A model generated the notes under the pieces. It saw only the letters and a program-made list of their open reading frames with translations, did no database searches and was not told where the DNA came from. This document shows, piece by piece, positions 1-9,141 of a DNA stretch of 64,000 nt. Within the stretch, counting starts at the first letter, position 1; each line of letters starts with the position of its first letter. The stretch lies in assembly GCA_041675285.1 (NCBI GenBank), contig JBAYTZ010000002.1, forward strand, positions 1 through 64,000. The letters run 5' to 3'. The stretch comes from Candidatus Delongbacteria bacterium. Its GTDB lineage: Bacteria; CAIWAD01. Made by a program: the position numbers and the translations under genes.

Positions 1-545
1 TCCCGGGAAGCTACACACGAACTGGCCACCTCAGTTCAAATCGACACCAAGTAAAACTCGCCCGCAGCCCGCTCCAGCACTGGCGCTACGATAAACTCCG
101 GGCGGCTCAACCGGACAGCAGTGGTCACATATCATTCCGTTGCATTGCAGCCCCAGACTTCTGCTGTTAGGTTCCAACTGAGGCTTCAGTTTCGTCTCCC
201 GTGTAACGATTATCTCGTTGAGCAGCGCGCCTTGTCAGACGAAGAACGCCGCGCATCGTTGTATCACACGTCTTTTGCCGTAAAATCATGCTGTAAAACA
301 TGTTGAGGTCCTCGTCCTGAAAGAGTACGCGCTGGGCATCGAAGGGGATTGTGAAGATCCGAACCAGCATGACGCTAATCACCCCGAGTGCGTAGCGCAA
401 GCCGCCATGAGCGCGACCATTGGGCTTATGTCCGCCACGGCCTTCGGTGGCGCCCGGCGCATGCCATGACACTTCTCCACGTTGCGCTTGGTTCGGCGTT
501 CAGGAGGGTCGTTCACATAAAGATCAAGGGGCGCAGGCGATTGGA
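1..545. other. Unassigned host DNA at the left end
   Basis: I find no gene I can support here. A leftward open frame at 167-472 has a few natural-looking stretches, but its ends are low complexity and I see no ribosome binding site. The stretch lies downstream of the stop codon of the secreted enzyme gene at 546. Confidence 0.4.
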
Positions 546-3509
546 TCAAGGAAGTGTCCTACAGAGACGGAAACCTCGATGGTTGATCATACCTGATGGT
601 GCGCCAAAAATCCCGCGGCTTGCACAACGCAAGCTGGGGGCGGAAAAACTCCAGCTGCCGCCCCGAAAACTGCGGTAGGAACCACTTTCTGGGCCTACTG
701 GATTGGTCAACGCACTTGCGCTGTAGTCACTCATCCAGTCGTTGCACCACTCCGAGAGATTACCGGACATATCCAGCAAACCAAGGGCGCTGGCCCCATT
801 CGGGTAGAAGCCAACCTGTGTTGTCCAGCCCTTGCAAAACACTCCTAGCATGAAGTTGGCCCGCTCGCAATCCAACGCAGCCTGTCCCCAAGGGTAGGTG
901 CGCTCGTCATTGTATTGTGCTGCATACTCCCATTCCGCTTCTGTTGGTAGACGGTAGCCTATCGCCGAATAAGGGTTGTTGAGACTTGGGACTTGATCCC
1001 AATTGCCGTTGTAGTATGCTGGTAGGCCATTCATCTGGCTCAGCCAGTCACAGTAACTTGCCGCGCCGTACCAAGAAAGAAACTTTACTGGGTGGTTCGC
1101 GGGGTCATAGATGCCACCGGGGTAAGCATAGCCAGGACCTCCGCCTCCGCCACTGTAGGTCCCAGCGTGTAAATAGAATTGTTGCTCGTCAACACTATAA
1201 CGGATCTCGTAACTGTCCTGGCCGCTCTGATTGATCCGCATAAGGTCTACATTATATTGCTGAATATAGTCTCCAACTACAGTGACAAAACCCTGATCAT
1301 TTGCCCAGTTCAGGGCGACTAAGAATTGCATATTTGTAACTTCCGTTCTTCCAATAAGGAAGTCGTTTGTTAGGTTTACCACATGTTCTGGCGTAGAAAA
1401 TGTTACGCCTTGTTGGCCCATCATGAACTGGCCGGCGGGGATAGTCACCATGTCCAGCCCTTGCCAGCTCTGGCAAGAAAGGGCCTTGACACGGTAGAAT
1501 CCCAGATCACCCGAGAAGTCGTGATTGAAATTCGTGGCTGAAGTCGTGCCGATCTTGCTGGCCGCGGAGAGAATAAAATGCGGCGTGGGACCATGGTACA
1601 CGTCGTAATAGACGCATGTGATGGCGTTACCGCCCACATCCTGGGTGACGGGCGACCAGGACAGCATCGCTGTGTCCGGGTCCAGCAGTTGGATGGCCAG
1701 GTCGCCCACGGGCTGCGGCTGCTCAGTGGGGCCGGGATTGCCACCCACGTGGATGTAGGCTGCGCGCAACCGGGAAGCTGAGTAGATGGCGTCTGTCACC
1801 GTCAGCTTCACGCTGTAGTCGCCCGGCGTCGTGTAGATCCAGGTGGGGTTGGCAGCGTAACTGTCAACGGTGCCGTTGTTGTCGAAATCCCACTCGTGCT
1901 GGATGAAAGGTCCGGTGCTGGCGTCCGTGAACTGCACCGTCAGCGGCACCTGGCCACTCAGGGGCGAGGCGCTGAAGTCCGCCGTCATCTCGATGGGCGT
2001 CCATGTTGTGCTGATGGTGTAGGGATGCTGCCAACTGTCCGCGTCGGCCTGACTCACCACACGCAAGTACCAGGTCCCCGGGGGAAGATTGCGCTCCAAA
2101 GTGTGCGGTTCGTCCAACTCGCCTTGCACGACCTGGCCGGTGCTGTCCATGATCGAAATGCCCACCACACCGTCGCCTCCGGTCAAGCTGTATGCCAATG
2201 CACCATAAGTGGGCGCTGTGATGCGGAAACAGTCGTTGTCCAACCAGCCGCCACCAGATTGACGAGTAGCAAGCCCTTGGACGGTGCGCCCCAAGGCGAT
2301 GCCGAAGTTCGGGTCTGCCTCGTCCGGCTCATCAAGGCCGCGGGCAATGGTCAGTGTGTCCTCGCCTTCACTGACCCATGGACACCATTCCTCAGATAAA
2401 AAGCGCGAATGCGTAGCTGCGGCAAAGAGCGAATCAGCAATTCCCAGCGGCAGTGCTTCGTTCCTGTTGCTGTGGGGCCATTGCCGCTCAAGAAGCACGG
2501 CACCATCGCCCAGGATGAACCAGGGAATGCACTCGGCCAGCGCTGGGAACTCCTCACCCATGCCGCTGTCATTGGTGATCCACGTATAGTGAATGTCAGT
2601 TGGCAGTGGCATTACGAAGTTGTCACCTGACCACTCGTTAAGCCCGACAATCAAGTCTTCTTCACTACCGTCGCAATCAATATCCACGTTGCGATAGCGC
2701 CAAGGATTTAGCCAGGGATCTTCCCAAAGGCACTGTTCATAGCCGCCAAAGAGGTAGATGCCAATGTGGTTCGTATTGTCCGGGCAACCAGGATAATCAT
2801 CGTAGCTGTAGCGCAAGTCACGGGCTGCCTCCGTCTCGTTATCGTACGAATCATCGCGCTCGCCTCCTGCGGCAACAAAAGTAGGATCATCTGTACCCGC
2901 ATTGCTGCCCATGTGCGGGGTCCCGGTCGTAACCACTTGCGCCACATGGTGCCCGTCTGCCTCATTCCACCATCGATGCGTACCACCGGCGCCGTTCGTG
3001 CGCTGCAGATACTCGCGAATGGCCAGGCCGCCCATCGAATGGCCGACCAAGATCACCTTGTCGAGACCCGTCACAGCGCGGACCTGCGTGATGGCCAGGG
3101 AAAGCGCGTATCCTTGCTTGAAGATGGCCGCTTGGTTGGAACCGTTGTGGTCGCCGTGGCCGCCCACATTCTGAAACTCGTCGTCGTCGAAGTTGATGGC
3201 GAAGAGCCGGTTGGAACTGGCTGGCGTCATCAAGCCCGTTTCGTTGAAGCCCGTGAAGCCGATCGCCTGCACATCACCTGTAAGCAGAGCCGTGTCATCG
3301 TGCTCGTCATGATTCAGACAGACGTGAAACACGAGAGGGGCAGGCAGGTTGTAGACAGATCGCAGCCCCAGGATGCTGTGCTCGAAGGTGTGCAAATTGC
3401 CAGCAGCAATACCATGCACGAAGATGATGGGATAGGGAATGTCGGCGCGGGCGGACAGCGTGAGCAGGGCCGCCAAGGCTAGGGTGGCAGTGGACCATCG
3501 AGGACTCAT
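546..3509 (-). CDS. Secreted lipase-like / PKD / FGE-sulfatase-domain protein
   Basis: This is a 987-residue exported multidomain protein. Residues 1-22 form a signal peptide. Next comes an alpha/beta-hydrolase domain with the nucleophile elbow GHSMGG at residues 156-161 and an early HG (FVHGI) oxyanion-type motif, as in PGAP1/lipase-class esterases. A PKD domain (about 510-590; WDFDNNG and YSVKLTVTD motifs) and a fibronectin-III-like segment (about 605-680) follow. The C-terminal 300 residues resemble the formylglycine-generating-enzyme/SUMF1 fold (IPAGQFMMG near the start, YRLPTEAEWEYAAQ, GNLSEWCNDW, SFRGGSW, GFRLCRTLP at the end). The start ATG follows GGAGGAGAA. In bacteria the FGE-like fold is often a substrate-binding module rather than a sulfatase activator, so its role here is uncertain. 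The gene lies outside the prophage, on the host side of the attachment site. Confidence 0.85.
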   Translation of the reverse strand: MSPRWSTATLALAALLTLSARADIPYPIIFVHGIAAGNLHTFEHSILGLRSVYNLPAPLVFHVCLNHDEHDDTALLTGDVQAIGFTGFNETGLMTPASSNRLFAINFDDDEFQNVGGHGDHNGSNQAAIFKQGYALSLAITQVRAVTGLDKVILVGHSMGGLAIREYLQRTNGAGGTHRWWNEADGHHVAQVVTTGTPHMGSNAGTDDPTFVAAGGERDDSYDNETEAARDLRYSYDDYPGCPDNTNHIGIYLFGGYEQCLWEDPWLNPWRYRNVDIDCDGSEEDLIVGLNEWSGDNFVMPLPTDIHYTWITNDSGMGEEFPALAECIPWFILGDGAVLLERQWPHSNRNEALPLGIADSLFAAATHSRFLSEEWCPWVSEGEDTLTIARGLDEPDEADPNFGIALGRTVQGLATRQSGGGWLDNDCFRITAPTYGALAYSLTGGDGVVGISIMDSTGQVVQGELDEPHTLERNLPPGTWYLRVVSQADADSWQHPYTISTTWTPIEMTADFSASPLSGQVPLTVQFTDASTGPFIQHEWDFDNNGTVDSYAANPTWIYTTPGDYSVKLTVTDAIYSASRLRAAYIHVGGNPGPTEQPQPVGDLAIQLLDPDTAMLSWSPVTQDVGGNAITCVYYDVYHGPTPHFILSAASKIGTTSATNFNHDFSGDLGFYRVKALSCQSWQGLDMVTIPAGQFMMGQQGVTFSTPEHVVNLTNDFLIGRTEVTNMQFLVALNWANDQGFVTVVGDYIQQYNVDLMRINQSGQDSYEIRYSVDEQQFYLHAGTYSGGGGGPGYAYPGGIYDPANHPVKFLSWYGAASYCDWLSQMNGLPAYYNGNWDQVPSLNNPYSAIGYRLPTEAEWEYAAQYNDERTYPWGQAALDCERANFMLGVFCKGWTTQVGFYPNGASALGLLDMSGNLSEWCNDWMSDYSASALTNPVGPESGSYRSFRGGSWSFSAPSLRCASRGIFGAPSGMINHRGFRLCRTLP

Positions 3510-3741
3510 TTCTCCTCCATGAAGAATGGCACAAACCGGCCCATTGGATAGAAAACCGGTGTTGAAAGGGATGCTGCAACAAGCGTCCGGAGCATATCTC
3601 TTCAGCTTTGCATCCCCAAGTCAAATCAGTAACAGCAATGGAATGCTGTTGGTGATTTGACTGAATTCCGCCGCACCATCCAATTCATGTGGGAAGAGTG
3701 ATTTGAGAGAAGTGCTGGGGGTACTCGCCGATTTGGAAAAC

Positions 3742-4130
3742 CAGCCGCGCTGGCCGCGACTGGCCAGAATACCGCAATCTCGCGCTAGGTGCTGACCCAA
3801 CTCCCTGCATGGTGGGACGGCAGCGGTGGGACTAGGCAGGTGGGACCAGGTGGGACCGCTGCTTTGGCGCACCTCCTTCGCAGACTGCGACTGACCGGAA
3901 CGCCGCGATTTTGCGCCGGGAGTTTGCCCAATTCGCTTCACGGAGGGACAGCGGCTGTTGCGGACGAGGCAATCAGTACGAAGTAGGATTGCTGGTTTGG
4001 CAAGCCGCCTTCGCTTGCGGCAACCGGCCAATACACAACGATTTCGTGCCAGGGCATCCGCCCAGATCTTCACGCGGTGGGACGGCGGTGGTGGGACCGG
4101 GCAGGTGGGACTGAGGTGGGACCGGCCAAA
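3742..4130. repeat. Three degenerate ~130-bp tandem repeats with GGTGGGAC clusters
   Basis: Three successive units begin near 3756, 3886 and 4017. Each opens with a variant of TGCGACTGGCC, continues with a variant of CCGCGATTTCGCGCC, and two of them end in clusters of the octamer GGTGGGAC (around 3810-3860 and 4078-4125). The period is about 130 bp. No coherent reading frame follows the repeats. They fill the gap between the host enzyme gene and the attachment site, so they are probably host intergenic repeats; more GGGACC words occur around 4358-4374 next to the integrase. Confidence 0.65.
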
Positions 4131-4133
4131 AAG

Positions 4134-4162
4134 AAAGGGCTCCGTTTGTGGCGGAACCCTTT
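4134..4162 (-). terminator. Rho-independent terminator downstream of the original tRNA
   Basis: The near-perfect inverted repeat AAAGGGCTCCG / CGGAACCCTTT encloses a 7-base loop. On the minus strand it is followed by CTTTTT, so it stops leftward transcription. It sits 10 bases beyond the tRNA 3' end at 4173, as expected for the terminator of the interrupted tRNA gene. Confidence 0.7.
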
Positions 4163-4172
4163 GATGCTCAAA

Positions 4173-4214
4173 TGCTCCAACAGGGACTTGAACCCCGAAC
4201 CAACTGATTAAGAG
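4173..4214 (-). other. attL: attL: 3' half of a tRNA-Lys(CTT)-like gene
   Basis: Read on the minus strand, this sequence contains an anticodon-loop-like CTCTTAA (anticodon CTT), a variable region, a complete T-arm (GGTTCGGGGTTCAAGTCCC) and the 3' acceptor strand. The bases that should form the 5' strand of the anticodon stem (ACAAA) do not pair with the 3' strand, and no D-arm or 5' acceptor strand follows. It is therefore only the displaced 3' half, the usual scar of integration into a tRNA gene. Its orientation places the reconstituted complete tRNA at the other end of the element, outside the window. The integrase begins 194 bases inside. Confidence 0.75.
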
Positions 4215-4407
4215 TTTGTCCGGCCATCGCGGCAAAACGGTAACTCTCGTTTGCGGTTGGCTGGAAATTGCCAACTATCAAAGCCTTTCGCTGAAAATGG
4301 GTCACAAATTCTCTGCCACTTTTCGGATGGATTCGCCAACTTCCAGACGGATTGCATGGGACCGGCATGGGACCGAAATGGCCGACGAGACACGATAGGG
4401 AAGCACC

Positions 4408-5622
4408 ATGGCGCAGCGATTCCGATTCACTCAGAAGGCCCTAGACGAGCTTTCTACGACCCGTAGCCGGGAGTGGGTGTACGACGAGCAGGTTCAGCAC
4501 TTGGCAGTTATGGTGACGGCCAAAGGGGCGAAGTCCTTTTACGTCGTCAAGTTCGTAGATGGGCGAAAGGAAGAAGTGAGGATTGGGAGCTATCCCCTGG
4601 TCTCCATCCCCGTGGCCAGGCGCCTTGCTGCCGAGATCCTGCTCCAGGTGGTCAAGGGTGAATCCATCGGGTCTGAGCGCAGGCTCCAAGAGCGCACGGC
4701 GCAGGTCACCTTGCAGGTGGCCTATGATGAGTACTGCCAGTACCTGGAGCGCCACAGGAAGCCCAGGACCATCCGCGAGTACCAGAACCAGTGGAACCGG
4801 TTCCTGGTCCCCTGGGCCATGCGACCACTGCGGTCTCTTCGCCGGAAGGAAGTGGTGGCCCTGCACCAGGCCATCGGCGACAACCACGGAAAGCACCAGG
4901 CCAACCGGGTGGTGGCCCTCTTGCGGGCGGTCATCAATCGCGCCATCCGAGAGCACGAGCTGGAGATCCACAACCCGGCACACGCCATCACCTTCTACCG
5001 GGAAGAGGGGCGCACGCGTCGCCTGTCAGTAGAGGAGCTGCCTGCCTTTTTCCAGGCCGTGGACGAGGAGCCCAACAAGGACATCCGGGACTTCGTGCTC
5101 CTGGCCCTCTTCACAGGGGCGCGCAAGAGCAACCTGTTGGCCATGCGCTGGACCGACGTCTCCATGGACCAGGGTCTCTGGGTGATCCCAGCCGCCGAGT
5201 CCAAGACCAGCAAGCAGCTCGACGTGGTCCTTCCCACGGCCGCTTTGCAGATCCTGCAGGACCGCTTGGCGACCCGGCGCGGCGACTTCGTCTTCCCCGG
5301 GCGTGAAGGAGGACAGGTATCAGACAACCCGGACATGCCGCGCAGCGGACACTTGTCCAATCCAAGCGTCGGCTGGGAGCGCATCCTTGAGAGGGCCGGT
5401 CTTGTCGGCCTACGCATGCACGATCTGCGTCGCAGCCTAGCGTCCTTCCAAATCGACACGGGGACCCCGCTGGAAGTGATCCAGAAGACCCTCGGGCATG
5501 AGTCCAAGATGACGACGGAGATCTACGCCCGGCTGGCAATGGAGCCGGTGCGGGCAAGCGTGGAGCGGGCGACTGAAGAGATGCTGCGCTCGCGCAAAAA
5601 GGACAGCGGCCCAGAGGCTTGA
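4408..5622 (+). CDS. int: Tyrosine-recombinase prophage integrase
   Basis: This 404-residue P4-type integrase catalyses site-specific recombination between phage and host attachment sites. The N-terminal ~95 residues are the arm-binding DUF4102-type domain. Residues ~100-190 are the SAM-like core-binding domain, and the rest is catalytic. The visible catalytic set is R239 (TGARKSN), K266, H338 and R341 (HDLRR), H364 (LGHES) and nucleophile Y373 (EIYARL). It is transcribed into the element from directly beside the half-tRNA attachment site, the classic arrangement. The ATG follows a GGGAAGC element. It looks complete and active. Confidence 0.95.
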   Translation: MAQRFRFTQKALDELSTTRSREWVYDEQVQHLAVMVTAKGAKSFYVVKFVDGRKEEVRIGSYPLVSIPVARRLAAEILLQVVKGESIGSERRLQERTAQVTLQVAYDEYCQYLERHRKPRTIREYQNQWNRFLVPWAMRPLRSLRRKEVVALHQAIGDNHGKHQANRVVALLRAVINRAIREHELEIHNPAHAITFYREEGRTRRLSVEELPAFFQAVDEEPNKDIRDFVLLALFTGARKSNLLAMRWTDVSMDQGLWVIPAAESKTSKQLDVVLPTAALQILQDRLATRRGDFVFPGREGGQVSDNPDMPRSGHLSNPSVGWERILERAGLVGLRMHDLRRSLASFQIDTGTPLEVIQKTLGHESKMTTEIYARLAMEPVRASVERATEEMLRSRKKDSGPEA

Positions 5623-5638
5623 TTGCCGGGTACAAAAA

Positions 5639-5656
5639 GGCCCCCTTTCGGGGGCC
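5639..5656 (-). terminator. Terminator of the leftward late operon
   Basis: The perfect 7-bp stem GGCCCCC/GGGGGCC with loop TTTC is followed on the minus strand by a run of five U. It lies about 115 bases past the last late gene (5773) and 17 bases past the integrase stop, so it should end late-operon transcription. Its hairpin may also serve the integrase transcript, although that side lacks a U-run. Confidence 0.85.
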
Positions 5657-5772
5657 AGCGACCAGGAAGCCTGATCTCGTGGGTTGTCACCTGTCGCACT
5701 GCTTCCCTCCCACGTGACCACAGGATAACGGGGCGGTGGGACACGACCGAGACCGCAGCGGGCAGGCGTCCT

Positions 5773-6372
5773 TTACGGTGGGTGCCTGGAGAGGGTTTGG
5801 AACAGCCGCCGGATGCGCGTTACGTAGTCGCGGGTCTCGTCGGCATGCTTGCCGGTCACGAGGTGCAGCCTCGCTGCCACCGGGGTCCATTCATTGTTGA
5901 TCACGCCGGCCGGCACCAATCGCTGGGCTTTCAGGATGTGCCCAGCGCCGGCGTTGTAGCTGGCCAGGGTGAAGGACAGCCTCTCCTCCAGCGGCCTGGG
6001 GGCCTTCCAGATGGCCCACATGCGGGCGTCGTAGTAGATCCCGGCCTGGATGTTGTCCTTCACCAGCCAGGGCGAGGTGATGCCCAGTTTGGGCGCAATG
6101 CCCTCCCAGGTGCCGGGCATGATCTGCATCAGACCCTGGGCGCCGCACCAGCTACGCGCCGTTGAGTCCAAGCCGCTCTCGGCGATGGCTTGTGCCTTCC
6201 ACCAGCGCCAATCGAAGTCCACCCCGAAGTAGCGTTTCGAATACTTCTGGAAGTGGGGGTCGAACCGCGTGGTCCAGCCAGCCAGGCAGGTGCTGGCCAG
6301 GAATAGCAGAATCGCCATGGCCAGCAGAAGCCAGCCGCCCGCCTGCAGACGGGGCGTGCGTGGCGCACCCAT
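5773..6372 (-). CDS. Lytic transglycosylase (endolysin or tail-associated lysozyme)
   Basis: This 199-residue protein has an N-terminal membrane anchor or signal segment (about residues 12-31) and then a Slt/GEWL-type lysozyme fold. The catalytic glutamate is E65 in AIAESGLDS; GAQGLMQIMPGTW and SYNAGAG are the other family signatures. It cleaves peptidoglycan glycan strands. As the last gene of the late operon, after two small membrane proteins, it most likely acts in lysis as a signal-anchored endolysin. The ATG overlaps the stop of the upstream gene (TGATG), which suggests translational coupling. Confidence 0.88.
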   Translation of the reverse strand: MGAPRTPRLQAGGWLLLAMAILLFLASTCLAGWTTRFDPHFQKYSKRYFGVDFDWRWWKAQAIAESGLDSTARSWCGAQGLMQIMPGTWEGIAPKLGITSPWLVKDNIQAGIYYDARMWAIWKAPRPLEERLSFTLASYNAGAGHILKAQRLVPAGVINNEWTPVAARLHLVTGKHADETRDYVTRIRRLFQTLSRHPP

Positions 6373-6587
6373 CAGTTCAGGCCCGATGACACGAGCTGGG
6401 CACAGAAGAGCAGCAGCACGCCCGCCAGGATGGCCGCGGCCACGTTGCCGCGTCGGATCTCCGGGATGAACTCGATGCCGGGGAAAAGCCAGCGGTCGGC
6501 GGCCTTCCACAGGCCCACGGCCAGGAAGATCATCAGGGTCGTGTAGCCCAGATTCACCACCGCTGCACGCACCAATTGCTCGAACAT
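6372..6587 (-). CDS. Small two-helix membrane protein, DUF350-like, lysis cassette
   Basis: This 71-residue protein has two predicted transmembrane helices (about 13-27 and 48-66). The short connecting segment (IPEIRRGNVAAAILAG) matches the conserved core of one repeat of the DUF350 membrane family, whose usual members carry two such repeats. The ATG at 6587 follows GAAGGAGG. Its place directly before the transglycosylase suggests a holin or holin-partner role; that role is inferred from position only. Confidence 0.65.
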   Translation of the reverse strand: MFEQLVRAAVVNLGYTTLMIFLAVGLWKAADRWLFPGIEFIPEIRRGNVAAAILAGVLLLFCAQLVSSGLN

Positions 6588-6598
6588 GGGTCCCTCCT

Positions 6599-7348
6599 TC
6601 ATAACGCCTTGAACACGTACACGCCCACTGCCCCGGCTCCGGCAGACACGGCCGCGCCCCAGGGATCCAGTCGCACGCCCGCCAGCACCTCGGGATGCCC
6701 ATCCCGCACGCCCAGGCCAGCCAGCGGGTGGAAGCGATCCCGCCATGTTGGCTGGCGCGGCTGGACGGCAAGGGTCACGCCAGCGGTCAGCGCCGGGCTG
6801 CCCGTGCGCGTGATGGCCCGCCAGCCGTCCGCACCCTCCACCAGATCGATGGCCACGTGCACCCGGGCCTGCAGCGCCTCCAGACGGACGGCCAGGCTGG
6901 GCAGCCAGTCCGGGCCCGGTTGGTCCAGACCCACGGTTCCAGCCACCTGCAGGCCGTCCAGGCTGTCGCCCTGGTCCAAGACGAACGGCACCTCGTAGTG
7001 CGTCAGTCCTGAGTCAGCCGGCGCGCTCCGCACCTGGTTCAGCAGCAGCCGGGTGGCCACCATGTCCTTGCCGGCCAGGTCCAGCTGCAGGGCCAGGTTC
7101 ACCTGGGCGCGCGTGGCCGCGTGCAGCTCGCGCGTCAGCCGCTGGATGCTGGCGTCGCGCTGCAGCTCCACGCCCTCCAGCCCGCGCGTGACCGTCGTGG
7201 AGTCGTCCACCTGGACCACGGGCTGCCCCTGGGCGGCCGCGCGCCGTGCGGCGACGGCGACGGCCTCCGCCTGGCGCACGCGCCACTCCTGCCAGGCCAG
7301 CAGGCTGCCGACCCCCAGCACCAGGGCCCAGATGCGGGGCGAAGTCAC
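6599..7348 (-). CDS. Membrane-anchored lysis-region protein, possible spanin-like
   Basis: This 249-residue protein has one N-terminal transmembrane helix (about 5-20). A positively charged, alanine-rich helical stretch (to ~110) follows, and then a C-terminal part rich in glycine and valine. The topology (anchor plus periplasmic coiled helix) recalls i-spanin/Rz proteins or DUF6808-type phage proteins, but I see no decisive motif. It starts with GTG overlapping the stop of the fibre gene (GTGA) and belongs to the lysis cassette. Confidence 0.6.
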   Translation of the reverse strand: MTSPRIWALVLGVGSLLAWQEWRVRQAEAVAVAARRAAAQGQPVVQVDDSTTVTRGLEGVELQRDASIQRLTRELHAATRAQVNLALQLDLAGKDMVATRLLLNQVRSAPADSGLTHYEVPFVLDQGDSLDGLQVAGTVGLDQPGPDWLPSLAVRLEALQARVHVAIDLVEGADGWRAITRTGSPALTAGVTLAVQPRQPTWRDRFHPLAGLGVRDGHPEVLAGVRLDPWGAAVSAGAGAVGVYVFKAL

Positions 7349-9129
7349 GCCGCCACCACGTCGACCTGCAGGATGGCGCCCGCGCCCGCGGCCCAGGTCT
7401 GGCCGGCGGCGATGGCCGCCAGCATCCAGTCGTCCAGGGCGGCTTCGTCCGCCGCCGTCTGGCGCGCCATCACCAGCGTCATGCCCGTCATGCTCAAGGC
7501 CGTCAAGTTGGTCAGGGCCGCTGCAGGTGTTTCCCAGCCAGGGGTCGCACTGCTGATCACCGGATCCGGCAGGGGGGTGTCATGCCGCCCGATGGGGGCC
7601 AGGCCCTGGGCGCTCAGCGCGATGCCGGCCAGGGACGGATCGCCGCCCCAGCTCATCTGCCAGCAGTTCGGATCGGTGAAGTTGCCCGTGAACCACGCCC
7701 GCTGAGTGATGTCGAAGTCGCCGATGCCGTACTCGTAGGCGGACAGTCCGACGAGGTTCTGGTGGACGGACAGCCCCGTCGTCTGATTGGCGTCGTTGAG
7801 GTAGAAATGGACCTCGTAGGTACCCGTCGCTTTGTTGTTGGCGATGGTCAGGTTCGTTGTGTTGACTCCGGTTGTGGGGCCAAGCCTAAAAAGACGCAGA
7901 CCGTCCCAGGTGGAGTGGAAGTCGTTGTTGTAGACTCGGCAGTCCGCGCCGCCCTTCACGTACACGAAGGTGAAGTTGACGATGGTGACGAAGTCCAGGG
8001 CCTTGGCCCAGAGGAACGTGTTGTCGTGGATCAGGGCCGCGTCGGCCTTCACCACGATGTCGTGGTGGTTGTAGGTCCCGTCCACTTCCGGCAGGTCGTC
8101 GTTGCGGAATAGATTCCGCCGCACGATGATGCCGCGGGCCCGGTTGGCCTGGCCCAAGTCCGTGCCGCTGTCGTTGCCCACCATCAACGCGTGGTGGATC
8201 AGGCTGCGAGACCCGTGCCAGACGTTGTCCTCCACGACCACGCCATTGGCCTGGATCGTCACGCCGTAAGTGCACTCGTCCGAACCAAACGAGCAGCCCC
8301 GGATGGTCCCGCCCGTGCCCTGGTCGTACTCGCCGGAGAGCCCGAAGTAGATCTGGTGGGCGCCGTTCACGGCAAAGCCCATGTTCTCAATCAGGGCGCC
8401 GGCGGACACGCCGAACGGGGTCGAGAAGGCGATCCCAATCCGGCTGTTGTCCGGCTGACCGGCGAAGCCGCGGCGACAGTGCATAACGCCCCCGCGGATG
8501 ACCGGGGTGCCCCCGCCCTTCAGCCGGATCCCGTTGCCCGCGCAGTTGACGAAGTCCGTGTCGATGATCTGCACATTGTTGGCCAGGCCGTCACCGTGGA
8601 TCCCGTTGTAGGTGGTGGCCAGCCGGCAGCGAGTCAGACTGACAGCCGCCGTACCCGTGGAGCGACTGATCAGCCCGTGGTTGATCCCAACGATAGCCTC
8701 GGACGCATACTCGAAACAGCAGTTCGTTGCCGTCAGGGATGCCCCGTTGTTCGACAGGATGACTGCCCACATGCCCGACGAGGCCGTGTTCAGCCTGACG
8801 GTCAGGTTCTCAAGCGTCAGCGCCATGGCCCCAGGGGCGGTGAAGCCGGCGCCCGATGAAATGATCCACCCGTTCTTGATGGTCCAGGCGGCAGCGCCGG
8901 TGAACTTGAAGATGTAGACGTTGCCCGGCAGGCTGGGAAAGCTCAGCGTGTGGCCGTTCAGGTCAAGTGTGACCCCGGTCCAACTGAAGTTCTCCATGAA
9001 GGCGGTCGCCGGATCGACGATGTCCTCCAGAAGGAGCAGGGTGTCGTTGTTCAAGTTGTTGGCGCCGCCGCTCCAGGCAGCCGTCAGGGTCGGGAAGTCC
9101 CCGCCCGTGCCGATGGTGATGGTGGCCAT
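7345..9129 (-). CDS. Right-handed beta-helix tail spike/fibre protein
   Basis: The 594-residue protein consists mostly of repeated short beta-strand turns rich in N, G, V and I (for example NNVQIIDTDFVNC, NGIRLKGGG, GVVVEDNVWHGS, RGIIVRRNLFRNDD). These are typical of pectate-lyase-like right-handed parallel beta-helices (families PF13229/PF05048). The N-terminus (MATITIGTGGDFPTLTAAW) has the usual entry motif of such helices. In a phage tail operon this is a receptor-binding or glycan-cleaving tail spike. The start follows GGGAGG. No metal site or catalytic pair could be assigned by eye. Confidence 0.82.
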   Translation of the reverse strand: MATITIGTGGDFPTLTAAWSGGANNLNNDTLLLLEDIVDPATAFMENFSWTGVTLDLNGHTLSFPSLPGNVYIFKFTGAAAWTIKNGWIISSGAGFTAPGAMALTLENLTVRLNTASSGMWAVILSNNGASLTATNCCFEYASEAIVGINHGLISRSTGTAAVSLTRCRLATTYNGIHGDGLANNVQIIDTDFVNCAGNGIRLKGGGTPVIRGGVMHCRRGFAGQPDNSRIGIAFSTPFGVSAGALIENMGFAVNGAHQIYFGLSGEYDQGTGGTIRGCSFGSDECTYGVTIQANGVVVEDNVWHGSRSLIHHALMVGNDSGTDLGQANRARGIIVRRNLFRNDDLPEVDGTYNHHDIVVKADAALIHDNTFLWAKALDFVTIVNFTFVYVKGGADCRVYNNDFHSTWDGLRLFRLGPTTGVNTTNLTIANNKATGTYEVHFYLNDANQTTGLSVHQNLVGLSAYEYGIGDFDITQRAWFTGNFTDPNCWQMSWGGDPSLAGIALSAQGLAPIGRHDTPLPDPVISSATPGWETPAAALTNLTALSMTGMTLVMARQTAADEAALDDWMLAAIAAGQTWAAGAGAILQVDVVAA

Positions 9130-9141
9130 GCGGACCCTCCC

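Noticed and set aside
3621..4274. 217-codon minus-strand frame across the repeats and attachment site
   Set aside because: It crosses a tRNA remnant and a terminator, its composition follows the DNA repeats, and no domain is visible.
4173..4290. Complete tRNA gene
   Set aside because: The 5' half (D-arm, 5' acceptor strand, 5' anticodon stem) is missing, so only a displaced 3' half is present.
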